Positions 25,382 through 35,029 of a stretch of 64,000 nt of DNA are shown one piece after another (position 1 is the first letter of the stretch; each line of letters opens with the position of its first letter). The stretch comes from Erpetoichthys calabaricus (Eukaryota; Chordata; Cladistia; Polypteriformes; Polypteridae). Location: contig NC_041394.2 of assembly GCF_900747795.2 (NCBI RefSeq), forward strand, positions 338,061,414-338,125,413, in the 5' to 3' direction. The position numbers and the translations under genes are program-made. A model generated the notes under the pieces. The model was given only the letters and a program-made list of their open reading frames with translations, had not been told where the DNA came from and did no database searches.

Positions 25382-25699
25382 GAAACTGAGATGTGCAGAA
25401 GATTTGTTTATCCTGAAACAGTAAAGCATAAAGTAATGGAATGCACTGCTTATAAGGAGCAAAAAATGCATCTTTTCGAAAAAATGAAAGTTATGGGACA
25501 GGATGTTATTACAATAGAAAATATGCTAGAACAGTATTGGCAATTTAGTGTCTCAAAATGTGTATTTGAATTTTTAAGAAGTGTAGGACTTTTTACTTTC
25601 GTCCTGAATCGCTACTCCACACTCCAGCTCAATAGGTGGCGCTAATGCACCATTTACGTTGGTCTGCCAGTCTCCAAAATACCCAGCTGAAGGAGCAGC

Positions 25700-25845
25700 G
25701 TCAGACGTCATCAGCCGCGACGAAAACAGTTGTGGGCGCGCGCCTCTTATCTCTAAACTTGAACAGTAAAATTGAGGCAGTGAATAAAACTGTAGGTTGT
25801 GGTCGTTGAGTGTGTCGGCGTTATCATATTACCCAGAGGGATAAG
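25700..25845 (+). other. Probable 5' non-coding exon and promoter of the zinc-finger gene
   Basis: GC-rich sequence with several CpG (gacgtcatcagccgcgacg, gtgggcgcgcgcctc) ends in a good splice donor, ataag/gtaagc, after 25845. Such a CpG-rich leader exon followed by the acidic coding exon is common in fish zinc-finger genes. Start of transcription is unknown. The link to the coding exons is inferred from position and orientation. Confidence 0.45.
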
Positions 25846-26412
25846 GTAAGCGAGCTGATTTCGGGTTTGTCATGCTTTGTGTGTTCGATTTCTTGTTCTC
25901 TACAATCAATGTTGGGTGACTTGAATCACAAACAAGCGGAGCCTTGGGGACACCGCACGACTGAATTTCTTTGTGTCTTGCCTGAATTACCATTTCTTTA
26001 TCTCGGTTTCCGGCTTTACTGCACTTCACGTTGTCGATTCCCATTTCTACTTCAAATACTCATAGACACAACACACCGATTAACTTTGTAGAGTTACCAA
26101 GATGAAGTTCGCTTAAATATATGAACATTATTATGAGAGCAGCCTCAGTGAGCAGAACGAGACACATGGAACAGGTTACGGACAAGGCTCATTGTTTACT
26201 GAAACTGACCCTTAGGGTTTGTGACCCTCTTAGACAGAAACGATTAATAGTTGTTTATATCTAGACATTAACATTCCATCTGCACTGTTTCAATGTCGTA
26301 GGGTCTTTGGCTCGAGACTTTAGACAAACCGGCGGTCGAGAACTGTCCAAGGGGGCGGGGACACTCGAAAAAGCAGGCCAGAAAAGCGGCTCCTACAACA
26401 GGGGTGGCAGAC

Positions 26413-26580
26413 ATGGAGAGTGAGCACGTCGAGCACTTGTCCCAGTTGAGAAATCTCGTCGCCGTAGGCCGTGTGCGTGGCCTGGCCTTGAGTCGGCTTT
26501 TGGATAATGTGGCAATTGAGCGGAGTAAGGTGGAGCTGGGCGACGTGTATATCCGGACAAAAGGAACGAAGCAGCACTAA
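26413..26580 (+). CDS. Short open frame, unknown, 55 aa
   Basis: From ATG the frame reads MESEHVEHLSQLRNLVAVGR, then VRGLALSRLLDNVAIERSKV and ELGDVYIRTKGTKQH. The same frame is open upstream to 26302. Composition looks protein-like (leucine/valine helix, charged residues) and the region is CpG-rich. I do not recognise the protein. It could be an alternative exon of the zinc-finger gene, a separate small gene or chance. Confidence 0.25.
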   Translation: MESEHVEHLSQLRNLVAVGRVRGLALSRLLDNVAIERSKVELGDVYIRTKGTKQH

Positions 26581-26859
26581 GCACAGGCTTCCTCTTGACT
26601 GAAACATCTGGAGGTTTATATAGCATCCATGAACTAAACTAGTGGGTAACGTTCGAATGCAAAGACGGGGGTTTCTCTGCAGCCATGCTTGCATACACAG
26701 CCTTGTCGATTGCACTGTTTTAATCGTTATTGCAGCTCCATTTGGGTCCTGCAGGAGTCCTTACACAGACACGCAAAAGCGAGCGCATCACACCCATCCT
26801 GCTTTGCATTCACTAGCTTCCTGTGTGTTACAGAATAGCAATATAAAAAAGTATTAATA

Positions 26860-27365
26860 ACCAATAAAACTTTACATGACTTTGCACCGGTGTACCTCAA
26901 CAACCTCCTAAATCACAATGCTCCTGACCACCTACTAAGGTCCACAATGTACGGCAGTCTCGTCGTTCCTCAAAATAACTTGCATTCTATATGAATTCAT
27001 TATCTGACTCAATTCATTCTTTTCTTAAAACATCTTTAAACTCATTTTTAGGATGGTATTTAACTTACTCTGAAATTCTGACCCTTCTTTCAGTTTAATC
27101 ACCCTGTTCAGACTCCTAGAAAGATTTGTGTATACCAAAAATGACATTATTTTGTTTAGGGTTTTCTTGTAATATTTGTATTTTTGTTTTTTGATTAATT
27201 ATTGCTTATTCTTCAATGCCTGGTGTATTCTGTATTTATCTTTATTTAGTATTTTATGCAAATATTTGTATCCAATGCTTTATATGCCCTGTTGCTGTTT
27301 CTGAATTTCTGTGAAGCACTTTGAGCATGGGAAAGGTGTTATATAAATAAAATGTAGTATTGTTA
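26860..27365 (+). mobile_element. LINE 3' end
   Basis: The frame gives LHRCTST or, with a shift, APVYLNNLLNHNAPDHLLRS and MYGSLVVPQ, the C-terminal region of CR1/L2-group LINEs. It is followed by a 3' UTR with gaagcactttgagcatggga and a final gttatataaataaaatg, the usual LINE/SINE tail in fish. Confidence 0.6.
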
Positions 27366-27554
27366 GTTTTAAAATGTTGAAATTTCTTGTTATAAAGATG
27401 TCATTTGTTGTGAAATTGTAACAATTTATGAATGTATTATAACTCATTGATTCATAATTTCCAACTTTTTCATGTGAAGTTTTTTTTTTTTTTTTTTTTT
27501 TAAGATCTTGTTGGGAAAGTTTTGATGAAATTACTGTAAAGCCTGTTCTTTCAG

Positions 27555-27594
27555 CAGGAAGGAAGAAGCAGCTGCCATTTACTGTAACATCTAA
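27555..27594 (+). other. 5' UTR part of zinc-finger exon 2
   Basis: Acceptor ttctttcag ends at 27554. Forty untranslated bases precede the ATG at 27595. Confidence 0.55.
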
Positions 27595-27934
27595 ATGGAT
27601 ACAAAAGAGGATATATGTGACTTAAGTAACATCGAGATAGTGACTGTAACTATTAAGGAGGAGGAGGAGGAGGACTGTGAATGGGAGTCCGTCTACTCCG
27701 AACAGGACAGTCTCAGCATTATGGATGAGAATTTGGAACTGGTGACTGTGGGCATTAAAGAAGAATCTGAGGAGATGTCTGTCAGTACAAAGATGAAAAA
27801 GCACAAAGGTGTGAAGCACACCGATTGCAATGTGAGGTGTGAATCCTTACAGTCTGACACAAAGCGGACTGCAGAAATTTCATCTGTTAGAACTAGGAAA
27901 CAACAGCCATCACCTGCAAATCAGTCTGGAGAAA
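27595..27934 (+). CDS. C2H2 zinc-finger protein, N-terminal coding exon
   Basis: Encodes 113 residues starting MDTKEDICDLSNIEIVTVTI. It has two acidic modules of one pattern, VTVTIKEEEEEDCEWE and VTVGIKEESEEMS; each IKEE fits the SUMO-attachment consensus. A basic stretch follows (KMKKHKGVKH). This acidic, KRAB-less start is typical of fish C2H2 genes. The donor gaa a/gtaagt leaves one base of a codon (phase 1). The open frame through the donor (to 27984) is intronic read-through. The finger-bearing exon at 39705 begins with the two bases needed, so the two join to 383 residues. Confidence 0.8.
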
Positions 27935-28531
27935 GTAAGTCCAAAGTAAAAAAGTGTGTTTTAGGGTTGGGGATACAGATCTAAAAGGGAGGTCTCATAT
28001 TCTTCAAATTGGAAATGCTATGTAGTTTATATAATTTTTTTTTTTTTTTTTTTTTTTGAAGAAAAGTGGAGAGTTTTTTCTCTTTTGTTTGTTGCTTTAG
28101 TAAATTACTGAATTAACTGTGATATTAGCCATTTTTTAGCAGTATGAGAACTTGATTGTGTTTATTAAAGTAGCTCCAGAGATTTTAGGAGCAGCGGATG
28201 AAAAGTGAAATGCTTCTTTGGACTGTCCAGTCTTATTAGATTGCATTGGTTCTTGATAATGAAGATTCTCCAAGAGGCTACGCTCATAGTCATCAGAAGT
28301 GTAAAACTGTCTGTTAGTACTGAACCCTTATTTCACAAATCTGTTGACTGGAGTTTGTGTCAACTGGCCATTTCTCTATATTCCCTGACCATTTCTCTAC
28401 TGTCATTATATGGGACATTGCCATTAACCTGTTTGTGTTAACAACTGGGGTTAATTTTGCTTTACTCTAAGGCTAACAGAATTTGTATGTTTTTACTTAT
28501 TGCATAGTTTACTGTCTGATAAAGCAAAGAG

Positions 28532-28574
28532 TACGCGACACGTGTTTCGCCCTCATTTGGGCTCATCAGACGTA
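28532..28574 (-). ncRNA. Hammerhead ribozyme motif 1
   Basis: Minus strand: stem I TACGT, core CTGATGA, stem II GCCC-AAATGA-GGGC, core GAAA, minimal stem III ACAC/GTGT without loop, cleavage triplet GTC (28537-28539), then stem I 3' strand GCGTA. All invariant core bases are present. The loopless stem III suggests action as a dimer, as reported for hammerheads of Penelope-like elements. Confidence 0.8.
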
Positions 28575-28700
28575 TTCACTCTACTGCTCCCCTCGCGTAC
28601 ACTTTGCTTTATTTGACAGTAAACTATGCAATAAGTAAAAACATACAAATTCTGTTAGCCTTAGAGTAAGGCAAAATTAACCCCAGTTGTTAACACAGAG

Positions 28701-28744
28701 TATGCAACACGTGTTTCGCCCTCATTTGGGCTCATCAGACGTAC
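28701..28744 (-). ncRNA. Hammerhead ribozyme motif 2
   Basis: The same core (CTGATGA, GCCC-AAATGA-GGGC, GAAA, ACACGTGT) 169 bases from motif 1. The cleavage triplet is GTT (28706-28708) and stem I has one C-A mismatch, so it is probably weaker than motif 1. Confidence 0.75.
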
Positions 28745-28800
28745 ACACTCTACTGCTCCCCTCGCATACTCTTTACTTTATTTGACAGTAAACTATGCAA

Positions 28801-28945
28801 CATTCCATGATCTGCTTCTCGCAACTGAAAGAGGGCACCGTGGTGGAAGTTTGCTGAATGGCAGACCAACCATAAGCGTTGCCTGGTAGGTAACCATCCA
28901 CACAATTCAGGTCGTCGAGACTCAGACTACAAATGCAATGAATGT
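28801..28945 (+). mobile_element. Helitron-related fragment
   Basis: The segments tgatctgcttctcgcaactg and gtaaccatccacacaattca with aatgcaatgaatg match, in order, internal parts of the Helitron at 59033-61578 (59960-60000 and 60355-60410). The middle is shorter here. Confidence 0.5.
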
Positions 28946-28984
28946 TTTTACTTATATAAATGTTTTGTGGTTTAATAATTTACC

Positions 28985-29035
28985 GGCCTGTCACCCTGCT
29001 CTGGATATAAAGTGAGTATAGAAATTGGATGGATG
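28985..29035 (+). mobile_element. SINE family A tail fragment
   Basis: ggcctgtcaccctgctctgg through aaattggatggatg resembles the last 50 bases of the SINE. Old and short. Confidence 0.3.
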
Positions 29036-29848
29036 TATTATAGTTGTAAATGTGTAAGTCAAGGGTGGGCTTGTGTTTTGTGGAGAACATTATATAAAAA
29101 TAACTCTAATGGAGCTGAATAGTCACTTTGGTGAAAATCAGAACAAACAGCAATGGTAAAGTTGTTATGGGATTTCAAAACCAGTCATTTTCCAATATTA
29201 TGGCACCTGCAAATAATTTCCTTAATTCAAAAAAAGAAAGAACTCTACCATTTTTATTCACAACCCATCCAAGCTTTCTCGTCAGTTATTAAAGTTACTT
29301 AATAGACACTCGGCGAGACATAACAAAGTTCATTGCTTTGTGCAGTTTCAGGCCTAAGTGATGATGGGGCATTTAATGTTTAGGCTCAGGTTGAGATTAT
29401 TCTTTAAAGTATTATTTCAGGCTAGTGGGTTGCAAGTGAAAATGCTTCTGCGTAGTATAGCAATACATTCAGAGAGCATGGGAGTAACAGTGATAAGTAT
29501 GGCCAAAAATTGAGATTGGAATAGAAATGAAGAAATGCAATGGTTTCAGTAGGAACTTGTATAATGTGTTTATATGGCTTTCAAACTTAATGTTTTTTTT
29601 TTATACAACAAACATGATTAGCTGTGCAAAAAGGCAAGTATCCTATCAATCGAAATCTCAAATGGATTCCATAGCAAGTATTCACATCTCTTGAAGCGAT
29701 TAAAAGTATGAATTCTTGTTTGCTCGTGCCTCCACCAATGCCAAGCAAACATATCACTTAGTTAGCCTACCCGGAGTGGTGTGTGGTTCAACTAATTGCA
29801 CATAGTTCACATAGGTGAACAAATACACAAAGACAATGCCTTTAAGGA
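29036..29848. other. Intron sequence, nothing recognised
   Basis: AT-rich, no coding or repeat assignment. Confidence 0.45.
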
Positions 29849-30286
29849 GAGTTGGGTGATATGGCCAAAAATATTACCATGATAATTTTTTTACTGTATT
29901 GATCAATCTCAATATTTATTGCGATACAGACCTTCATACTACAGTTTGTTCTTAAAGAGGATCTTGCCTAATACTGCAAGATGAATTAACAAGATGGCCA
30001 TTATAGTTTCAAATATGATTTATTACATTTTAATTAAATTACTGCACTTACAGTAGCTCAGATTAACAATGCAAACATTGTATTATTGGTCTGAATAAAA
30101 ATCTAGTTGTATCCTCTAAACTTTTTCAAGTAAAATTCTGAGGTAGAACCGTTTAAAAGGTATATTTTGGATCTTTTTTTGCTACAACCATTGAAGTAAC
30201 AAACATCAGTTCCTGTTGTACACTTGAGGTTTTTTGCAAAAATGTCTAGTCTGTTCACAGGCTCTGGCTTGGTTAATGCTCTCTTG

Positions 30287-32911
30287 TAGTGCTGGGCGGT
30301 ATACCGGTTCATACCGAAAACCGTTTTTTATTTTTTTTATGATATGGATTTTTCTTATACCGCAACACCGGTTTAAATTGCCTAAATGACGTTCGGAACG
30401 TGGCGCAGCGGGAAACTGTTCAAGTGGGGACCTTTTTCACTGCTACACCGCTAAACACAGATTTGTTGCACTAGGGCTCTTTTTCACTGCTACACCACCA
30501 AATAGGTAGCATTCTGAAACTGAAGCCGACGATAAAGTTGAACATGATGAACAGTAAAACTTTTGCCGAAAAAAAGGAGTCACGTCCGTCGCCTGGAGAT
30601 ACTTTAGTTTTAAAAGGTCAGATGTGTAAATACTGTTTCTATACTGCTGGATAATACTGCAAGCCAAGTTGTACTTGTTTTATTTGTTTTCAATACAGTG
30701 TAATGTACCTGGGTACTGTGTAATAGTGTGACAACATGTTGACTTTATTCTCGACATTTCCACTTTAATCTTGACGCTTATGACGAGAATAAAGTCAACA
30801 TGTTGACTTTATTCTCATAATTTGTCATTAAAGTAGAACATCGTAAACTAAACTTCATCGTAAAATGAATATTTAATTTACTAGATTTTCTCAAACCCCG
30901 TCATAAGTTATATAGCACATTAAATGCTTTGTGTTAAGTGATTCTTAAACTGACTTCTTCTTGCACTAAGAGGAGGCGCCGGCAGCAATCGCCGCACAGA
31001 ATACAGTACATTCACTTCATGATCTTCCTGCTCTCTGAACATTTAGAATGCTAAGATAAATACTTAATATAATTTTCATGGTGAAATGCATTAAAGCATG
31101 CATTAATCATATGGGGGCACGGCGGCGTGCCTGCCTTGCATTTGCATGTTTTTCTGGTGGGTTTACTCGGCGTGCTTCAGTTTCCTTTCAAAGTCATGTA
31201 GGATGTGGGGTTTTGTTGTGCTATATTGTTTTGCTTGTATTCGTCCTGCGATGTGCTGGCGACTCGTTCAGAGATGGGCGCAACTCTGAATGGATGGCAT
31301 AATTAAACATGTATAACGAAAGATATTTTTAAAGTTCTGAACACTCCGTGGGCTAAGTTTATAACTAGTTTTAATTTCACAAAGACGTTTATCGTGTGGT
31401 GATTGGTTATGTGGTGAAAGAAAAAGGAAGGATAGGAACTGGGGTTTTGGTACGTCAGATAGAGACAGCATGCATGCAATAAAGATAGCCCACTCAGAAG
31501 AACATGCCTTGAATTCTGTGTTCGTGTCTCCGACCAGCAGATCACAAACCCAACATTTACACGATATTTAAGTTAAACCTGTGCGATAGCCATTCATACA
31601 TCCAGTTTTTTGGAGCCTCGTCACACTTGCCATAAAGTTCTCTACACTGAACATACACCTGGGGACCCCTTACTGCGAGGGAGCAGCACTACCGCCTCAC
31701 TACCGTGCATATGTAATACCTGCTTTAATGCATTTCATCATGAAAATGATATCAAGTATTTATCTTAGCATTCTAAATTTTCAGAAAACAGGAATATCAT
31801 GAAGTGCGATGGATTCTGTATGGTGATCGCTGTCTTCTCTTATTGCAGAGGAAGTCCATTTAAGAAGCGTAGTGATTAACCACTGGGTCGGGGAACGTAA
31901 CACAAAGCATTTAATGTGCTGCATTAATTTATGACGGGGTAAATTAAGTAATTGATTAAACATTGATTTTAGGAAGAAGTTTAGTTTACGACATTCTACT
32001 TTAATTATGAAGTAAACTATGAGAATAAAGTGGAAATGTCGACTTTAATCTCAACATAAACGGCGAGAATAAAGTGGAAATGTTGACTTTGTTCTCGACA
32101 TATAGTTTGTTTTTTTCTTCCCAGTATAGCTTAGCTTAAAGCAAGGTCCATATTAATGCAGTTTGCCTAAATGATGGTTCAGTTGGTAAAGATGTCATCA
32201 CCAAGTTGCACTTGTTTTATTTTATTTTAATTTGGTGAATACTGTGTAATGCACCTGGGCTTGAAGTCTTGAAGTAATAGTGCAACTCTCAGTAATAATA
32301 CTATTATTTATTTTATTGTTATTATTTATTAGTTTAAATATTATGCAGTTTAATGATGATAAAGTTGTTTAAAAAGTCACTTTAACGTGTCAGTGGACAG
32401 AGATTGTTAACATTAACAGAAAGTGTAGTTGGTTTACAAAAAATATTTACTATTTATTCCTTTTCTAAGACATGTTTGGTGCAATACAATTTTTGACAAG
32501 CACTTCTGGATATTTTACTAAGTCTAAATGCCTCTTTGTATGGTTGAAAATATGTTGTCAAAATTATAGTTTGTTTTTGCAAAATTTGTTCAATAAAAAG
32601 GTTCTATATTTTGACTGCATCTGTCATGCAATGTGATACCTTCTCCATTAGTGCCACCCCCTTGAAAACTATCACTTTATGGGGCAATGCAAAACTGTAT
32701 TAATACTTGTGTGCACATTAAAATGTTTTTGTTTTTTTTTACAATGTACAATACACAGTGGAATTGGTTATTCTTAACCACATTTTCCACTGCAATTACT
32801 GGCTAACATCCACTCATGCATGGGGGAAAAAAATACCGTCGAATACCGTGAAACCGGGATAATTTAGAAAAATACAGTGATATAGAATTTTGGTCATACC
32901 GCCCACCCCTA
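30287..32911. mobile_element. Large hAT element containing a long palindrome, 2.6 kb
   Basis: Starts tagtgctgggcggtatacc and ends ggtcataccgcccacccct(a). Flanks carry ctctcttg at 30279-30286 and 32912-32919, an exact 8-base duplication. No transposase frame is visible. The interior holds an imperfect inverted repeat: about 30720-31105 pairs with about 31735-32100. Both contain repeats of the type gagaataaagt(c/g)(g/a)aa(a/c)atg. Between the arms lies an old SINE-like sequence. Confidence 0.8.
31105..31310 (+). mobile_element. Old SINE family A-like sequence in the palindrome centre
   Basis: Blocks gggggcacggcggcgtgcct, gtgctggcgactcgttcaga and gaatggatggcata follow the family order, but are strongly diverged. 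A partial inverted counterpart (gcagcactaccgcctcacta) lies at 31683-31702. Confidence 0.45.
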
Positions 32912-33429
32912 CTCTCTTGCATGTGACAATGTTGCCTCCTGTGCTTTCAACCTGTTGTGAAGGTGAACTGGTGGCAGAAATACAGAGGTAGCACCTAGCC
33001 AGGAGGCTTACTTTAGGAAATAACGTTGTGTTGATTTGCCACCATTTCACTGGACTAGTTTTACTGCCCACGACAGAAGCTAGGACGTAGTTATCAAGTT
33101 CTGCTTCAGTTGACTGTTGGTCTGTGGGTTTAGCTGCTGTGATAGAATGAGACATCTTCAAAAAGCTGCCCACCAAAAGGAGCTCACCTCCTGCTCTACT
33201 GTCAGAACTGTGAAGTGCAGCTACTGAAGTGCTCTGACCTTCCTGCATCCTTTCAGCCACAGCGCTGGCTTTTATGGCATCAACTTTCTCATGTTTCGTG
33301 TAACGGGTTTTGAGTTGGGGATCAAGGAGAGATGCTTAATCCTTGGTTCAGTGTTCTTTTTGAAGTCCGAGTCCTTATCCTCTGGCGTTAGGACCTCCTT
33401 ACTGAGCAGGTGAAGCACAGGCTTTTTAC

Positions 33430-33499
33430 ATGAAAGTGACACTGTACATTTGTAAAACTAACCAGAGGATTCAGAGCCTTGTGCACAGATTTTAGTACA
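33430..33499. repeat. 70-base inverted duplication, copy 1
   Basis: Identical over all 70 bases to the reverse complement of 34242-34311. It borders the hAT transposase remnant. Confidence 0.95.
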
Positions 33500-34241
33500 G
33501 CAGTGTCTTGCCACATGAGCACCTGTTTGTTATGGCAGTAGATAGTACCTTGTTTCCCCGAAAATAAGACAGGATGTTATATTAATGTTTGCTCCAAAAG
33601 ATGCACTAGGGCTTATTTTCAGTGGATGTCTTATATTTATTCATGTACAACAATATACTTTTATCCAAATACAGTCATGTCGTCATCTTCTGGAATATCG
33701 TCATAACTTTCCACATTCAAACCCTGAATTCCAGTCTGAATTTCTTGCTACTCCAGCCGCTTTTAGGATCCTCCAGGATCGTTGTGCGTTTGATGAATGG
33801 TTCAATGTGGTGAAACAAAATGCTGACATAAAAATTAAATCGTGGTGCTTTTATATTCAAGCGTCGCATATTCACCAATGTAATGACACAATATATTTTA
33901 AAAGTCTCACATACCATGTTCTGTGCCGTCTTTTTTTTTTTTTTTTAATTTGTACCTTTACAATACTGTCAGAATGTAAGGCGGTGTATTTGAGCCACTG
34001 AGAAAAAAAATAAGGACATAAAGAGAATGTCTGTTTTGTGATTAAAGTAAAAATGTCGGCTTTAACCTCGAAATGTCCACTTTAACCTTGTAGTTTACTT
34101 TATCATTAAAGCAGACCGTCGTAAACGTCATCTTAAAACCGACCCAGTTGTTAAATCGCTACGCACTTCTGGAGCTTCCTCCTGAGCTGACAACAGCAAT
34201 CGCCCCACAGACATTTATTACTAAGTATAAGTATATATATT

Positions 34242-34311
34242 TGTACTAAAATCTGTGCACAAGGCTCTGAATCCTCTGGTTAGTTTTACAAATGTACAGT
34301 GTCACTTTCAT
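34242..34311. repeat. 70-base inverted duplication, copy 2
   Basis: Perfect reverse complement of 33430-33499. It sits inside sequence that otherwise matches the palindrome arm at 30990-31060, interrupting that match. Confidence 0.95.
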
Positions 34312-34477
34312 ATTTTATTACATTTATTATATTCCAGCTCTCTGCACATTCAGAATTCTTAGATTTATACTTGATATCACTTTCATGATGAAATGCATTA
34401 AACTATGTATGTTACATTTTACAGATAAATCGTTAACTTTGTTTAAATAATAAATACTGTTAATAGTTACACATATA

Positions 34478-34765
34478 GGGATGGCATGGTGGCAGAGCGG
34501 TAGCGCTGCTGTCTAGCAGGGAGTCATGTCCCTTGTGATTCCTGCCCGGAGTTTGCATGTATTCCTGGTGGGTTTCCACAGTGGGCTGAGTTTTCCATCC
34601 AAAGACATGAAGATTTGGTGAAGCTACAATGACGCCAATGTACGTGTGTGATTGTGTTCACCTTGCGATGAGCTGATGCCTCGTCCAGGGATTTTGTTTC
34701 TGTCTTGCACCGATGCTGCTGGAATGGGCGCATCCCCGAATTGATGAATGTAATCATTAAACATC
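34478..34765 (+). mobile_element. Old SINE family A copy
   Basis: ggcatggtggcagagcggta (A-box region), the gtagcgctgctgtc block, ggagtttgcatgtattcctg, ccaaagacatgaagatttgg and a diverged end with gggcgcatccccgaattgat. Older than the copies with duplications. Confidence 0.6.
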
Positions 34766-35029
34766 CTCTTCAGAGATGTTGTGGCAAGGTGTCCTCGGAA
34801 TGTAATGGATGTTTCAGGCACACGCGTCACATCGCGTGAAGTATAAACCTGGCCTTAGGCGCCTTACTTTTCAGCTGACGATCTTGACTATAGGGCTTAT
34901 TTTTGGGGAAGGGCTTATATTACAGAGCAGCCTGAAAATCATGCTAGGGCTTATTTTTGGAGTAGGTCTTATTTTCGGGGAGACACGGTATGTTTGAAAT
35001 GGCCTTCTCCTACTTTGGTACTCTCCCTA

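Larger units (their letters stand above)
18700..25700 (+). mobile_element. I-clade LINE with RNase H, dead, carrying four later insertions
   Basis: The probable ORF1 end lies at 18700-18985 and resumes after the first insertion. The endonuclease starts at about 20655 (IVQWNARSLLTNRLQFKKF). The reverse transcriptase covers 21500-23490, with RPISLISHVFKIIEK near 22525 and the catalytic YLDDGAIW at 22996-23019. A downstream block GCNWGANSESLKQLYIAVFS follows. RNase H lies at about 24600-24990, with GHAGASVYVP and FTSEMVAIHIAL. The 3' end at 25560-25700 has ctcaataggtggcgctaatg. The RNase H after the reverse transcriptase identifies the I group. Many stops and frameshifts mark it as old. Later insertions lie at 18986-20614, 22074-22423, 23508-24304 and 25253-25381. 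Its own 5' end and target duplication were not found. Confidence 0.8.
25846..27554 (+). other. Presumed first intron of the zinc-finger gene
   Basis: Contains a GC-rich block at 26300-26580 with a short open frame (26413-26580) and the LINE tail at 26860-27365. It would end at the acceptor ttctttcag (27554). Confidence 0.4.
28436..28800. mobile_element. Penelope-like terminal repeat fragment with two hammerhead motifs
   Basis: An arm at 28436-28536 is the near-perfect reverse complement of 28594-28696. After each of two hammerhead motifs the same sequence begins again (cttt...tttgacagtaaactatgc), the second time cut off at 28800. So the unit of about 170 bases is tandem plus one inverted copy. 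Mixed inverted and tandem terminal repeats bearing hammerheads are known in Penelope-like elements. No reverse transcriptase is nearby. Confidence 0.6.
29849..33440 (-). mobile_element. hAT transposon remnant with transposase C-terminus, split by another hAT
   Basis: The left end reads gttgggtgatatggccaaaa, a hAT-like terminus. On the minus strand the dimerisation domain is clear: ELDNYVLASVVGS, SPVKWWQINTTLFPKVSLLA, RCYLCISATSSPSQ, GGNIVTCKR (33150-32925). It continues on the far side of the insertion as ALTKPEPVNRLDIFAKNLK (30280-30220). Upstream pieces EPRIKHLSLIP reach about 33340. The N-terminal half and the second terminus were not found. One stop and at least one shift occur in the readable part. 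The insertion at 30287-32911 separates codons CKR and ALT exactly. Confidence 0.8.
33548..34988. mobile_element. TA-flanked DNA element, 1.44 kb, non-autonomous
   Basis: Starts ccttgtttccccgaaaataa and ends ttattttcggggagacacgg, imperfect inverted termini, with TA on both sides (33546-33547, 34989-34990), so probably Tc1/mariner-type. The inner block tgctagggcttatttt is repeated near both ends. It encodes no transposase. It contains half of the palindrome repeat seen in 30287-32911 (34020-34420), the second copy of the 70-base duplication and an old SINE. Confidence 0.65.
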
